From: HK-STAS-PATE-2 sp035906575
GTDB taxonomy: Bacteria > Patescibacteriota > Patescibacteriia > 2-12-FULL-60-25
DNA length: 60,658 bases
Assembly: GCA_035906575.1 (NCBI GenBank)
Contig: JAMIEW010000040.1
Span: forward strand, 1 to 60,658
Direction: 5' to 3'
Every line of letters starts with the position of its first letter. Position 1 is the first letter of the stretch. Made by a program: the position numbers and the translations under genes. Below are positions 48,905 through 57,461 of the stretch, one piece after another. A model generated the notes under the pieces. That model was not told where the DNA came from, did not search any database, and saw only the letters and a program-made list of their open reading frames with translations.

Positions 48905-49078
48905 GCACTTTCGTCGACTTTGTCGACGGCAACTCAAGTCCCAGGCCGGCCGCCTAACCTCACCCACAGGGTCAGGAAGGTTTGGATCCGTGCGCTTGGT
49001 TCACACCAGCGCATATCCACTGAACACAGGGCACAGCAGCGACGATTCGATGATTTTATCGAACGTCGCTGTTTTTAT
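48905..49078 (+). ncRNA. Candidate structured small RNA, about 175 bases, class unknown
   Basis: A promoter and a strong terminator on the plus strand enclose no ORF. Predicted helices: CGTCGAC-TTT-GTCGACG (48912-48928); AACCT..ACCC-ACA-GGGT..AGGTT (about 48955-48983); and TGCGCTTGGT-TCAC-ACCAGCGCA (about 48991-49014), extended by GGAT/ATCC. The GGTCAGG..AAGG segment recalls SRP RNA, but the GGAAG-tetraloop symmetry is missing, so I do not call it SRP. 6S RNA, an unrecognised SRP variant, or a new small RNA are possible. Confidence 0.65.
49037..49078 (+). terminator. Terminator of small RNA
   Basis: CAGCGACG and CGTCGCTG with an inner TTCGAT/ATCGAA stem, followed by TTTTTATTT. Immediately abuts the convergent DUF167 stop codon at 49079. 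Confidence 0.9.
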
Positions 49079-49300
49079 TTAGCGAGAAATGATAACCGTC
49101 TTCAATCTTCCACTCATCCCTTTTTTGATCTCAATCTGTGACTTCGCGCAATCAAAAAACTCCGCCAGCACTCGAATGAGTTCAGTATTCGCTTCACCAT
49201 CTACTGGTGCAGATTTTAACTTCACAATCAGTATTCCATCTTTTTCACCCATCACTTCTGACTTGCTGCTGCGCGGGGTGACTTTTACTTTTATCTGCAT
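49079..49300 (-). CDS. DUF167 (YggU) family protein
   Basis: 73 residues: MQIKVKVTPRSSKSEVMGE, then LKSAPVDGEANTELIRVLAE and IEIKKGMSGRLKTVII. This matches DUF167/YggU with the APV-G-AN and G-.SR.K motifs (here GMSGRLK). Function unknown, often near yidD/rnpA or ribosomal genes. Last gene of the rpmH-rnpA-yidD cluster. Confidence 0.92.
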   Translation of the reverse strand: MQIKVKVTPRSSKSEVMGEKDGILIVKLKSAPVDGEANTELIRVLAEFFDCAKSQIEIKKGMSGRLKTVIISR

Positions 49301-49303
49301 AAC

Positions 49304-49546
49304 TTATGGTACTGGGTCGTATCCCCCATCATTCCATGGATGGCATCGGCTGATGCGTTTTGCGCCGAGCCATACGCCTTTGAAGAATCCGTATTTGCGA
49401 ATGGCTTGTTCAGTATATTCTGAGCACGTTGGATGAAAGCGGCAGACACGATTTCTTACGATATAACGAAGAGGACCGTGGTCTGGCGACAACGTCATCT
49501 GATAAACGCGGATCAATCCAATACCTAACCAAGCGAGCGGGCTCAT
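49304..49546 (-). CDS. yidD: Membrane protein insertion efficiency factor YidD
   Basis: 80 residues with IRVYQMTLSPDHGP, RVCRFHPTCSEYTEQAI, KYGFFKGVWLGAKRISRCHPWNDGG, the full YidD signature (C-FHPTCS-Y and RCHPW). It assists YidC at the membrane; yidC is not in the window. Start overlaps the rnpA stop (ATGA-type). Confidence 0.96.
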   Translation of the reverse strand: MSPLAWLGIGLIRVYQMTLSPDHGPLRYIVRNRVCRFHPTCSEYTEQAIRKYGFFKGVWLGAKRISRCHPWNDGGYDPVP

Positions 49547-49950
49547 GCGTCTTTTTTAAATACGACCGAGGTTTTGCGTTTTGCTTTGAGATTTTTACGC
49601 GGTGCCGGAGGCAATAAAAGCGTTGCCGGAATTTTTTCAAACGCGTGCAAGATCGATTCTTTGAGCACGGCAAAATCGACATCAAGAACATTTGCCTTGA
49701 TCATAAACATCAGATCGAGTTTTTCTGGCCACTGTGTTTTGATCTCACGTAATGCAGCACGCATGCGGCGTTTTACGAGATTGCGTTTATTGGCGCGCTT
49801 AAACACTTTTGTTGAAGCGACAAAACCAATCTTTGTTTCTTCAGATGGGCGAAGACGCAAAGTGAATTCTTGCGCATAGATAACACGGCCCTTTTGTGAC
49901 AAGAGGGCAAAATCGCGTTTGCGGCGCAAGCGGTCTGGTTTAGCCAACAT
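49543..49950 (-). CDS. rnpA: Ribonuclease P protein component
   Basis: 135 residues. N-terminal LRRKRDFALLSQKGRVIYAQEFTLRL and the RNR box KRANKRNLVKRRMRAALRE are diagnostic. The protein binds RNase P RNA for 5' maturation of tRNAs. The C-terminal tail is basic and longer than usual (APRKNLKAKRKTSVVFKKDA). Next to rpmH as in most bacteria. Confidence 0.96.
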   Translation of the reverse strand: MLAKPDRLRRKRDFALLSQKGRVIYAQEFTLRLRPSEETKIGFVASTKVFKRANKRNLVKRRMRAALREIKTQWPEKLDLMFMIKANVLDVDFAVLKESILHAFEKIPATLLLPPAPRKNLKAKRKTSVVFKKDA

Positions 49951-49973
49951 ACCTAGAGAATATCAGATTTTAC

Positions 49974-50006
49974 GAAAACCGCCCCGACGATTGTCGGGGC
50001 GGTTTA
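49974..50006. terminator. Hairpin between rpmH and rnpA
   Basis: AAACCGCCCCGAC / GTCGGGGCGGTTT, 4-base loop; perfect stem. It would lower rnpA relative to rpmH expression by partial termination. Confidence 0.75.
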
Positions 50007-50010
50007 GCGA

Positions 50011-50181
50011 TTAGCGGCGCGAGCGGACAACCTGTGAGGTTTTAATCGCGATCGTTTTGCGGCCCTTGGCGCGGCGGCGGCTCAAGACAGCAACACCATC
50101 TTTGGTGCTCATGCGGGCAAGAAAGCCGTGGACGCGGGCGCGACGTTTGGTGCGCGGCTGATAGGTTCGTTTTGTAGCCAT
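50011..50181 (-). CDS. rpmH: Ribosomal protein L34
   Basis: 56 residues, slightly longer than the usual 44-46. MATKRTYQPRTKRRARVHGF, then LARMSTKDGVAVLSRRRAKGRK is L34 with its K-RT-QP and HGF--RM-T--G--VL-RRR-KGR signature. A 10-residue basic extension follows (IKTSQVVRSRR). First gene of the rpmH-rnpA-yidD group. Confidence 0.96.
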   Translation of the reverse strand: MATKRTYQPRTKRRARVHGFLARMSTKDGVAVLSRRRAKGRKTIAIKTSQVVRSRR

Positions 50182-50242
50182 AGGGTTAATGTATGGACGG
50201 GATCATAGGTCAAAATGATTTTTTTGGCAATAGTTAGGGATG

Positions 50243-50289
50243 AAAAAAGCCCAGTGGTAACAAAATAGTCATTTGTTGGTCCACTGGGC
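50243..50289 (-). terminator. Terminator of CYTH-AAA gene
   Basis: On the minus strand GCCCAGTGG-CCAACAAAT and ATTTTGTT-CCACTGGGC form a long hairpin, followed by TTTTTTC. Confidence 0.8.
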
Positions 50290-50295
50290 CTCATT

Positions 50296-51405
50296 TCAGA
50301 GGGTTTTGACGAGCTGGCGGATGCCGGCGTCGACCGCGGCAGAGACTTCGGGCCAAGTACCGCTCTCACCGATGACGAGACACCTGGGGTGACCACCCCA
50401 CGAACCCTTGATCCGGTGCGAGAGGGCGCAGGCAGCGTCATAATCTTCTGAGCGAGCGACATTGTTGCCCCGTATCTGCTCATAAATCTCGCGACTGGGC
50501 TGCGAGAGGCAGATCACGCCTTGGTAGCGCGCATACTCTGCATCGACCGTCGTTAGGAGAACTTGAGAAAGTGCCGCCACACCTCCTTCGAGGTAGGCGG
50601 CATTGTCCATGGTGCCTCGATCGAGGATGATAGCCTTTTTGCCTTCGCGGATCGCCTGATCTTGAGCCGCATGTTCGAAGGCTCTTTGGATGCTGTAGAT
50701 AAGGCGTTGAAACTTCACCATCCCAACCGTATCGTCGTGAGGCGGCGGCTTGATACCCACGTGAGCGATGACGAGGGTTGCCACCTCAGGAACAAAGGCG
50801 AGTTCAGGATATCGATCTCGAAGCTCACCTATAGAAGTGCTTTTACCCGAACCAGGACCTCCCGTTATCACGATCATCTGCAGCGGAGCTGCCGACATCA
50901 TACTTAGTAGTTGAGTAGGGTCAGCTCCTTCGGTGAGCAAGGTGCTCGCCTCGGCAAGCGCAAGATTATTGAGCGACTCCGTCACTTCACGATCGACCCT
51001 GAGAAAGGCCGGAAACGGTGGTAGAGCCTCGTCTTCGTGTGCTAGCTCACGTTCGAGCAGGACCAACCCCTTGAGCGGGCCCTCGAAGATATCGAGCTCC
51101 CAGCCTTCGAAAGTGTAGCGGGTCTTTTGAAGTATGAAGGTGCAGGCATCGAGTGCTGCCATACCCATCTCGAGATCGACGGCGTCGGTCTCGTACTCTT
51201 TGCGGCAAATACCCGAACCGTTTTTGACGGTGAGAATCGCTTGTTCGTTGTTTTTGATACGTACACGCATGGTTTTACCAGGCGTGGTACCGAGATATCC
51301 TTGCACGATGGTGTCTTTGCGCAATCCTGAGAGTGTCTCAGGACTGGTGATTTTCTCGACGAGAAAACGCCGTTCGATTTCGAGTCCGGGTGTAGCTTTG
51401 GTCAC
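50296..51405 (-). CDS. CYTH domain fused to P-loop NTPase
   Basis: 369 residues in two domains. Residues 1-155 form a CYTH/triphosphate tunnel domain: GLEIERRFLV (ExExK/R motif), GYLGTTPGKTMRVRI, AILTVKNGSG, YTFEGWELDIFEGPLKGLVLLEREL. Residues about 172-369 form an AAA_28-like P-loop domain: MIVITGGPGSGKSTSIGELR, VPEVATLVI, ILDRGTMDNAAYL, and a late R-kinase-like region. The CYTH partners bind triphosphates or nucleotides; the fused protein may be a nucleotide or RNA kinase/phosphatase. The gene sits divergently next to dnaA. Confidence 0.88.
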   Translation of the reverse strand: MTKATPGLEIERRFLVEKITSPETLSGLRKDTIVQGYLGTTPGKTMRVRIKNNEQAILTVKNGSGICRKEYETDAVDLEMGMAALDACTFILQKTRYTFEGWELDIFEGPLKGLVLLERELAHEDEALPPFPAFLRVDREVTESLNNLALAEASTLLTEGADPTQLLSMMSAAPLQMIVITGGPGSGKSTSIGELRDRYPELAFVPEVATLVIAHVGIKPPPHDDTVGMVKFQRLIYSIQRAFEHAAQDQAIREGKKAIILDRGTMDNAAYLEGGVAALSQVLLTTVDAEYARYQGVICLSQPSREIYEQIRGNNVARSEDYDAACALSHRIKGSWGGHPRCLVIGESGTWPEVSAAVDAGIRQLVKTL

Positions 51406-51528
51406 GATCTGCCTCTTTGTGAAAGAACGATTTCATCGTATCCGCACAATTCACGAACGTCAAAAAGCTTAAGGAAAATCATTTTTGTCTTTTGTTATGC
51501 ACATTCCTTCCACATCAAAGTGTAAAAG

Positions 51529-51562
51529 TTGACATGGTTATACACAGGTGAAATTATCCACA
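51529..51562 (+). promoter_or_regulatory. dnaA promoter and DnaA boxes
   Basis: TTGACA (51529-51534) could pair with AATTAT 17 bases on. DnaA boxes TTATACACA (51538-51546) and TTATCCACA (51554-51562, perfect) lie over and after the promoter, pointing to DnaA autoregulation. Confidence 0.75.
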
Positions 51563-51568
51563 ACATCT

Positions 51569-52975
51569 ATGGATCTCCAAGCGTTGTGGCAAGCCTCTTT
51601 AGGCGAGCTTGAGCTCTCGCTCACCAAAGCCAACTTCACGACGTGGTTTAAAAGCACGTACCTTGCACAAGCCGAAGGCACAAAAGCGATTGTCTGCGTC
51701 CCGAACACGTTTACACAGGCGTGGTTACAAAAAAAATATAATGATCAGATCATCCGCGCGCTACGCAATGCTTCAAATCTACCGATTCGCGAGATCGCTT
51801 ATCGCGTTGAGGTAAAGAACACCACACAAATCGCTATTGATGCGGCCAACGCACCTTCTTCTAGCGGGATGTATAGCGAATCCTCGCAGGCTTTTGCTGC
51901 AGAACAACCTACGTCAGCTGCCACAAACACCCATTCAAATAGCGATATCGGATTGAATCCTCGCTATGTCTTTAATTCGTTTATTGTCGGCAAAGGCAAT
52001 GAGCTTGCACACGCAGCCTGTCAGGCGGTAGCCGGCAAAGCAGGCGAGGTCTATAACCCACTTTTTATTCATGGGGACGCGGGTATGGGCAAGACCCATC
52101 TCGTTCAGGCGATTGGTCACCATGTTTTACAGACCAATCCGAATGCGAAGGTGCGCTATGTCTCTTGTGAGCGTTTTGCGAATGAATTCATTCAATCGGT
52201 ACGCAGCGGGCGCATGAATGAGTTTAAAGACCGTTATCGTTTGGTCGACGTGCTCTTAATCGACGATATTCAGTTCTTGCAGGGCAAAGAAGGTACCCAA
52301 GAAGAATTCTTTCATACGTTTAATGCGCTACACCAAGCCAATAAACAGATCGTTATTACGTCGGATCGTCCGCCAAAAGACATTCAAACCCTCGAGAGTC
52401 GTCTTCAGTCTCGTTTTGAGTGGGGCATGATGGCCGATATCTCCAAACCGGACTTTGAAACACGTGTCGCGATCTTGCAGGCCAAGACGCGCGAAAAGAA
52501 TTATCCGCTCTCGATTGATCTTTTACATACGATTGCTGGCTCGATTCAATCCAATATCCGCGAACTTGAGGGGGCTTTGAACAAAATCATTGCCTATCAT
52601 CAGTTCAAAAATATCCCACCAACGCTTGAATCTATTCAGCCGCTCTTGCAAAGCTTTACGCCGACGATCACGAAGCGATCGATTACACCAAAGCTTTTAC
52701 TTGAGACAGTGAATACCTATTTTGACATCACCATGGACGAGATGGTCGGCAAGAGTCGCGAAAAACGCCTCGCCCATCCGCGCCAGATTGCGATGTATAT
52801 GTTGCGCGAAGAGATTAAGTGTTCGTATCCCGCCATTGGCGACCAGGTTGGTGGACGCGATCACACCACCGCGATGCATGCCTGTGAAAAAATCACGAAC
52901 CTCATCAAAACCGACGAACAGCTCAAACAGGACATCACCCTCTTGAGAGAAAAGATCTATAACCAGAGTCATTAA
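51569..52975 (+). CDS. dnaA: Chromosomal replication initiator DnaA
   Basis: 468 residues from ATG 51569; an upstream in-frame GTG (51548) would place the perfect DnaA box inside the gene, so ATG is preferred. Domain I is residues 1-85. The linker is short. AAA+ domain III has FIVGKGNELAHAA, Walker A GDAGMGKTHL and Walker B LLIDDIQFL. Domain IV ends with the box-binding signature VGGRDHTTAMHACEKI. It melts oriC, whose trio motif lies downstream at 53263. Confidence 0.98.
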   Translation: MDLQALWQASLGELELSLTKANFTTWFKSTYLAQAEGTKAIVCVPNTFTQAWLQKKYNDQIIRALRNASNLPIREIAYRVEVKNTTQIAIDAANAPSSSGMYSESSQAFAAEQPTSAATNTHSNSDIGLNPRYVFNSFIVGKGNELAHAACQAVAGKAGEVYNPLFIHGDAGMGKTHLVQAIGHHVLQTNPNAKVRYVSCERFANEFIQSVRSGRMNEFKDRYRLVDVLLIDDIQFLQGKEGTQEEFFHTFNALHQANKQIVITSDRPPKDIQTLESRLQSRFEWGMMADISKPDFETRVAILQAKTREKNYPLSIDLLHTIAGSIQSNIRELEGALNKIIAYHQFKNIPPTLESIQPLLQSFTPTITKRSITPKLLLETVNTYFDITMDEMVGKSREKRLAHPRQIAMYMLREEIKCSYPAIGDQVGGRDHTTAMHACEKITNLIKTDEQLKQDITLLREKIYNQSH

Positions 52976-53332
52976 CAGGTTGATCAGAAGATGAACCCAG
53001 GTTATCCCCAATTACTGTGGATAACCTGGGTTCTTTTCATTCTTTTTGAGGATATCTCACTCGCTTCACCCTATGAGGATAAAGCTGTGTGTTTAGGTGT
53101 TTTTACCTGTGTACGAATAGCGCGTAAGTCTGGGCGCTATAGAAGCTGTAGCGAGGTGTACACAGCGAACCTGCATTGAACGCACAGAGCATGTGGACAG
53201 AACAAGGTCATTACTTCGCTCTCTATAGCGAAATCCTCGGGTATCCACACTGTCCACACCCCTTACTATTACTATTAGCTTTTATCTTTACTTGATTCTT
53301 ATAACCCGGGATGAAAAGATCCACTTATCGAT
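52976..53332. other. Probable origin of replication (oriC)
   Basis: Intergenic dnaA-dnaN region. DnaA boxes: TTATCCCCA (53002-53010), TGTGGATAA (53016-53024, perfect, reverse), TGTGGACAG (53192-53200), GTATCCACA (53241-53249), CTGTCCACA (53250-53258). Then CCCC (53259-53262) and TTACTATTACTATTA (53263-53277), followed by AT-rich TTTTATCTTTACTTGATTC. This is the basal unwinding layout: box, GC cluster, DnaA-trios, AT-rich DNA. Confidence 0.88.
52993..53046 (+). terminator. dnaA terminator containing DnaA boxes
   Basis: A perfect 15-bp stem (52993-53007 with 53019-53033) followed by TTTTCATTCTTTTT. Its arms contain DnaA box sequences, so the hairpin DNA is both terminator and protein-binding site. 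Confidence 0.8.
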
Positions 53333-54466
53333 ATGCATATAGCCTGTACCCAAGAGAATCTTTTACAAGGTCTCTCACTCGTGAGTCATATCACGGCCAA
53401 GCAAACCAACCTCCCTATTCTTGGAAATGTCTTATTGAAGACCGAAGGGGGCGGACTCAAGCTCTTCTCAACGAATCTTGAGATGGCTATCAGCGCCCAG
53501 GTTCGTGGCGTTGTAGAAGCGCCAGGAGAGTTCACGGTGCCAGCAAAACTTTTACAGGACTATATTTCCCTTCTCCCTTCAGGAAAGGTTGAATTGATTT
53601 TAAAGGATGACGTTCTTGAAGTGCGTGCTCATGGTTCGTCGACGACCATGCGTGGAATGCCGAGTTCAGAGTTTCCTCTTATCCCGAAACTCGCATTAGA
53701 GGCTGGCTACCAGATCAAGGCCGAAGCGCTGAAGCTCGCGATCGCTCAAACGGTTTTTGCGGTGTCTGCGTCCGAGGCTCGCCCAGAGCTTGGTGGTGTC
53801 GCGTGCTTCTTTCATAATCCAGACGAAGAAGGAAAACTCGTCTTTGCCGCAACGGATTCATATCGTCTCTCAGAACGTGTTCTCGAGATTGATGGTGGAA
53901 GCAAGGTCTCGCAACACTGCATTGTCCCATCGCGAGCGATGCAAGAGATGGGTCGTATTATCTCGTCCTACAAAGATGATGTGGACATGCCTGAGACGAT
54001 CGAGTGGTCGGTGACCGAGAGTCAGATGGTGATGACCTATGGCAAGGTTGAATTAATCTCACGCCTCATCGAAGGGAGTTTTCCTCCGTATCGTCAGATT
54101 ATGCCGTCTGAAAGCAAGACAAAGTGCATTGTAGCAAAGTCTGAGCTTCAAAAAGCGATTAAAGCGGCTTCATTGTTTGCTCGCCAAGGTGTCTTTGATA
54201 TTCATGTTGAGATCGATGCGACCAAAGGGATGACGGTGTCATCGTCTGATACAGGCACGGGTGCCCATAGCTCGACCCTCAAGGCCGATATAAGCGGTGA
54301 ATCAGTGAACAAGGTCATCCTGAACTATAAGTACTTCTCGGATGGTCTGAGCGCCCTCTCAGGGGACCAGGTTGAATTTCAGTGTATTGATGGGATGAAC
54401 CCCGTCACGCTCTCAAGTAAAGGCACCGAAGGATTCAAATACATCATCATGCCTATTCGTTCATAA
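53333..54466 (+). CDS. dnaN: DNA polymerase III beta clamp
   Basis: 377 residues with the three-domain clamp pattern: LLQGLSLVSHITAKQTNLPILGNVLL (domain 1), SEARPELGGVACFF with ATDSYRLSER (domain 2), and a C-terminal MNPVTLSSKGTEGFKYIIMPIR (domain 3 with the M-P-R end). ATG 53333 lies four bases after the ATCG of a DnaA-like sequence. The clamp rings DNA and tethers polymerase. Confidence 0.97.
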   Translation: MHIACTQENLLQGLSLVSHITAKQTNLPILGNVLLKTEGGGLKLFSTNLEMAISAQVRGVVEAPGEFTVPAKLLQDYISLLPSGKVELILKDDVLEVRAHGSSTTMRGMPSSEFPLIPKLALEAGYQIKAEALKLAIAQTVFAVSASEARPELGGVACFFHNPDEEGKLVFAATDSYRLSERVLEIDGGSKVSQHCIVPSRAMQEMGRIISSYKDDVDMPETIEWSVTESQMVMTYGKVELISRLIEGSFPPYRQIMPSESKTKCIVAKSELQKAIKAASLFARQGVFDIHVEIDATKGMTVSSSDTGTGAHSSTLKADISGESVNKVILNYKYFSDGLSALSGDQVEFQCIDGMNPVTLSSKGTEGFKYIIMPIRS

Positions 54467-54485
54467 GTTATCCACTTATACACAA

Positions 54486-54526
54486 AACGATCCACAGCCT
54501 GTGAAAAGGTGTGGATCGTTTTTATT
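54486..54526 (+). terminator. dnaN terminator
   Basis: AACGATCCACA and TGTGGATCGTT around a 13-base loop, followed by TTTATTT. A DnaA-like TTATCCACT lies just upstream (54468-54476). Confidence 0.85.
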
Positions 54527-54530
54527 TAAA

Positions 54531-57371
54531 CTAGTCTGTAATTCTAAGGTTTTCTGTCACTTTATCGATAGTAACGTCGTCTTTCTGTGTTGCTTCTGCT
54601 TCAACGATATAGTTACCAGCGCTTGGACCCGCCGAGAGCGAGAATCCGGTTTGTTCTTCGGTTGGTAGTTGGATAGATCCGACAAGAATCCGTTCACTTG
54701 TTTCTTTATTCACGAGGGTTACGGTAATGCGTAGATATCTCGTTGGTTCATCCGTATGAACGATAAAGGTTCGTGGAAAGGTTGATCGCGACCAAGATTC
54801 ATTCTTTTGCGGAGAAAGGAGGTTGAATCCAGAAAGCGATTGATCTTGGCTAGCGGTGATATTGATTTGAACGGTTTGTTCGGCGATAGCACCTAGTTCA
54901 TCCACAGCTCTTACCTTAAGCGTTCGGTAACCTGGTTCAATACTGTTTGGGATAGTGGCAAAGATCGTCCAAGGATAATTATTTGCCGTACCAACCAAGG
55001 TCTCGTCGATATAGGCCGAAACGGTTTTAATCGCGCGCTGTGATTCAACGCTAGGCTGGATATTGAGTGATCTTGAGCTGATCGATTCATTCGTGGTTGG
55101 GGATTGAATGGTGACGGTAGCTTTGTTTTCTGGAGTGACGAGATCATCTAATTCGGTTGGCATGGTCGACGTTGCCATCCACTGGGTGCGTTGAATATAG
55201 GATTGAACGCCCGACTCCCAATTCACAAATTGCGGATCTGCGGCCGGATTCACCGGTACTGCGCCCGTTGGGTCGTCTTTGTCTACGTAGTAAAGAATAG
55301 TATGTCCCTCGTGGACGACACGTTCTTCAACGAGATCTGGTGGCGTTAGATCGGTGGCGAGTTTGCCATTCAGCTTATTTACTTTTACTTTTTTCTCAAT
55401 GACCTGACCGAGAATCGCAGGCTTGGTGACCGAAGTTCCTTCAGGTTTGGTAAAGGATTCTTTCTCCATGCCTTGTGTGGCACGGCGCATATAGTTTTGC
55501 CAGATAGGAGCGGCGATGATTGAGCCATCAGCACCGCGCTTCATTTCTTTCCCATCCGTATTACCTACCCAGACAACACTGACGAGATTCGGCGTGAAGC
55601 CAGCCGTCCATGCATCTTTATTGTTGTTTGTTGTACCGGTTTTTGCGGCGACTTGGCGATCAGGTAAGGTGAGATAATTTTTACTGCCGAAGATAAAGCT
55701 GCGGGCATTATTATCAGACATGACATCGGTAAGAAGTCTGGCCGTTTGAGGTTCGATGACTTGCTTTGCATCCTCACTCTTCCATTCTTCAAGGATAGAG
55801 CCATCTGGTTTTTCGACTTTCAAGATGGCTGCAACCGGCATCTGTTTACCATCCTGGGCAAAGGCGCTAAAGGCATTTGCGTGCTCGAGTGCGGTAACCG
55901 TACCTCCACCAAGACCAATAGAGAGGCCAAAGTTGGCGCGATTTTCAAAGGTTGTATAACCAAGGCGTTCGGCAAAATCGATCACACCACCAACGCCTAC
56001 GAGGTAAGTGGCTTTAACCGCCGGGATGTTTAATGAGCCCGCCAATGCTGAGCGCATACTAACCGGACCATGCTCACGAAAATCGTAGTTCTTCGGCTCA
56101 TAGTTACCGATATCCGTTTTGAAGGTTGTTAACACATCCCAAAGTTGGGTTTGCGGTAAATATCCTTTATCAAAAGCCGCTGCATAAATGATTGGCTTGA
56201 AGCTTGAGCCAGGTTGGCGATTACGACTAACCGTAACATTAACTTCTCCCTGAATCGTTTTATCGAAATAGTCTTTTGAACCAATCATGCTCAAAATTTG
56301 ACCTGTCTTAGGATCAAGAGCGATAAGAGCAGCATTATTAAAGGTATATTTAGAACCGCGGTCAGCAACGCCTTTTTTCACTTCTTCATCAGCGATTTTT
56401 TGTTTGTCATAATCAAGGGTCGTGATGACCTTGAGGCCACCGCGTTCGACCGTACTTTGGCCATAGCGTTCGACGAGTTCACCTTTTACATACATTACGA
56501 AGTGCGGAGCATCGATATTGCCGACATTACGTGGTTTGATTTTTGCCAAGGTATCTACCGCAAGACTTTGATCACGCTCTTCTTCAGTGATGTACCCCTG
56601 ATCGTGCATATTATTCAGCACGATGTGTTGGCGGTTTTTTAATTTATCGCGTTGGTCGCCAAAGTAGCCGTTGCCGTACGGGTTGAAATATTCAGGACGC
56701 TGGATGATTGCCGCCATCAAAGCCGACTCATCAAGGGTAAGGTCTTTTGCGGATTTACCAAAGTATGACTGTGCGGCAGATTCAATACCATAAAGGTTTG
56801 AACCAAACGGAATTTCGTTCAAGTAGAGCTGAATGATTTGTTCTTTGCTGAGTTTACGTTCGATTTGCAAAGAGATGATGACTTCTTTGATTTTGCGAAT
56901 CCATGAACGTTCGGTTGTTAAGATCGCGTTGCGAACGAGTTGTTGGGTGAGAGTTGAGGTACCAGAAATGCGCTGGCCTTTGAGAGTGTTCACAACAACC
57001 GCGCGAACCATGCCATACCAATAGATACCACCGTGTTCATAGAAGCCACGATCTTCAATCGCGATCACGGCCTGGTACATCGACTTCGGGATATCTTCAT
57101 ATTTGATCAAGGTGCGCTTTTCGTCACCATGAATCTCGTAAAGAAGGTGGGTACCGGTGCGATCATAGATCTGAGTGGACTGCGCAACCTCGCGAGTAAT
57201 CAACGAATTCGGGTCCGGGAGGTCACGACTGACCCAAGCGGCAAAAACCGTGAAAACAAAGAGGATAAGGGCAAAAAGACCTAGGGCTAAAAGGCTTAAA
57301 GGTCGGGCAATACGCCAAAACCGCGCCCAAGGGCGTTCTGAGGGTCTTTTGGTGGTCGTCTCATTTGGCAT
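54531..57371 (-). CDS. Bifunctional penicillin-binding protein 1A
   Basis: 946 residues. N-terminal cytosolic part and one membrane span (about 25-48). The GT51 glycosyltransferase has EDRGFYEHGG, then RISGTSTLTQQLVRN and ERKLSKEQIIQLYLNEIPFG. The transpeptidase has active-site SSFKPII (SxxK), SLN-type and KTGTTNNNKDAW. Two Ig-like domains (about 770-860 and 865-946) form an unusual C-terminal extension. The enzyme makes and cross-links peptidoglycan outside the membrane. An operator-like GCTAATATTAGC (57377) sits just before its start. Confidence 0.96.
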   Translation of the reverse strand: MPNETTTKRPSERPWARFWRIARPLSLLALGLFALILFVFTVFAAWVSRDLPDPNSLITREVAQSTQIYDRTGTHLLYEIHGDEKRTLIKYEDIPKSMYQAVIAIEDRGFYEHGGIYWYGMVRAVVVNTLKGQRISGTSTLTQQLVRNAILTTERSWIRKIKEVIISLQIERKLSKEQIIQLYLNEIPFGSNLYGIESAAQSYFGKSAKDLTLDESALMAAIIQRPEYFNPYGNGYFGDQRDKLKNRQHIVLNNMHDQGYITEEERDQSLAVDTLAKIKPRNVGNIDAPHFVMYVKGELVERYGQSTVERGGLKVITTLDYDKQKIADEEVKKGVADRGSKYTFNNAALIALDPKTGQILSMIGSKDYFDKTIQGEVNVTVSRNRQPGSSFKPIIYAAAFDKGYLPQTQLWDVLTTFKTDIGNYEPKNYDFREHGPVSMRSALAGSLNIPAVKATYLVGVGGVIDFAERLGYTTFENRANFGLSIGLGGGTVTALEHANAFSAFAQDGKQMPVAAILKVEKPDGSILEEWKSEDAKQVIEPQTARLLTDVMSDNNARSFIFGSKNYLTLPDRQVAAKTGTTNNNKDAWTAGFTPNLVSVVWVGNTDGKEMKRGADGSIIAAPIWQNYMRRATQGMEKESFTKPEGTSVTKPAILGQVIEKKVKVNKLNGKLATDLTPPDLVEERVVHEGHTILYYVDKDDPTGAVPVNPAADPQFVNWESGVQSYIQRTQWMATSTMPTELDDLVTPENKATVTIQSPTTNESISSRSLNIQPSVESQRAIKTVSAYIDETLVGTANNYPWTIFATIPNSIEPGYRTLKVRAVDELGAIAEQTVQINITASQDQSLSGFNLLSPQKNESWSRSTFPRTFIVHTDEPTRYLRITVTLVNKETSERILVGSIQLPTEEQTGFSLSAGPSAGNYIVEAEATQKDDVTIDKVTENLRITD

Positions 57372-57376
57372 ATTTG

Positions 57377-57388
57377 GCTAATATTAGC
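57377..57388. promoter_or_regulatory. GCTAATATTAGC motif at PBP1A start
   Basis: Perfect dyad, the same GCTAA-NN-TTAGC as in 25698-25740. It covers a TAATAT -10-like box for the minus gene and lies six bases before its ATG. Confidence 0.55.
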
Positions 57389-57408
57389 TAAAAAATAGTG
57401 TTTTAACC

Positions 57409-57437
57409 TTGACTTTTTCTGTCAAAAATAGTATAAT
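57409..57437 (+). promoter_or_regulatory. Promoter of 3D-domain gene
   Basis: TTGACT (57409-57414), 17-base spacer, perfect TATAAT (57432-57437). Start about 57444. Confidence 0.9.
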
Positions 57438-57461
57438 GATTGTCCCAAATTGGGAAACCCT

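Noticed and set aside
48955..48990. SRP RNA call based on GGTCAGG and AAGG
   Set aside because: The expected CC-GGAA-GG tetraloop arm and the AGCAGCC side are missing; kept only as an unknown RNA.
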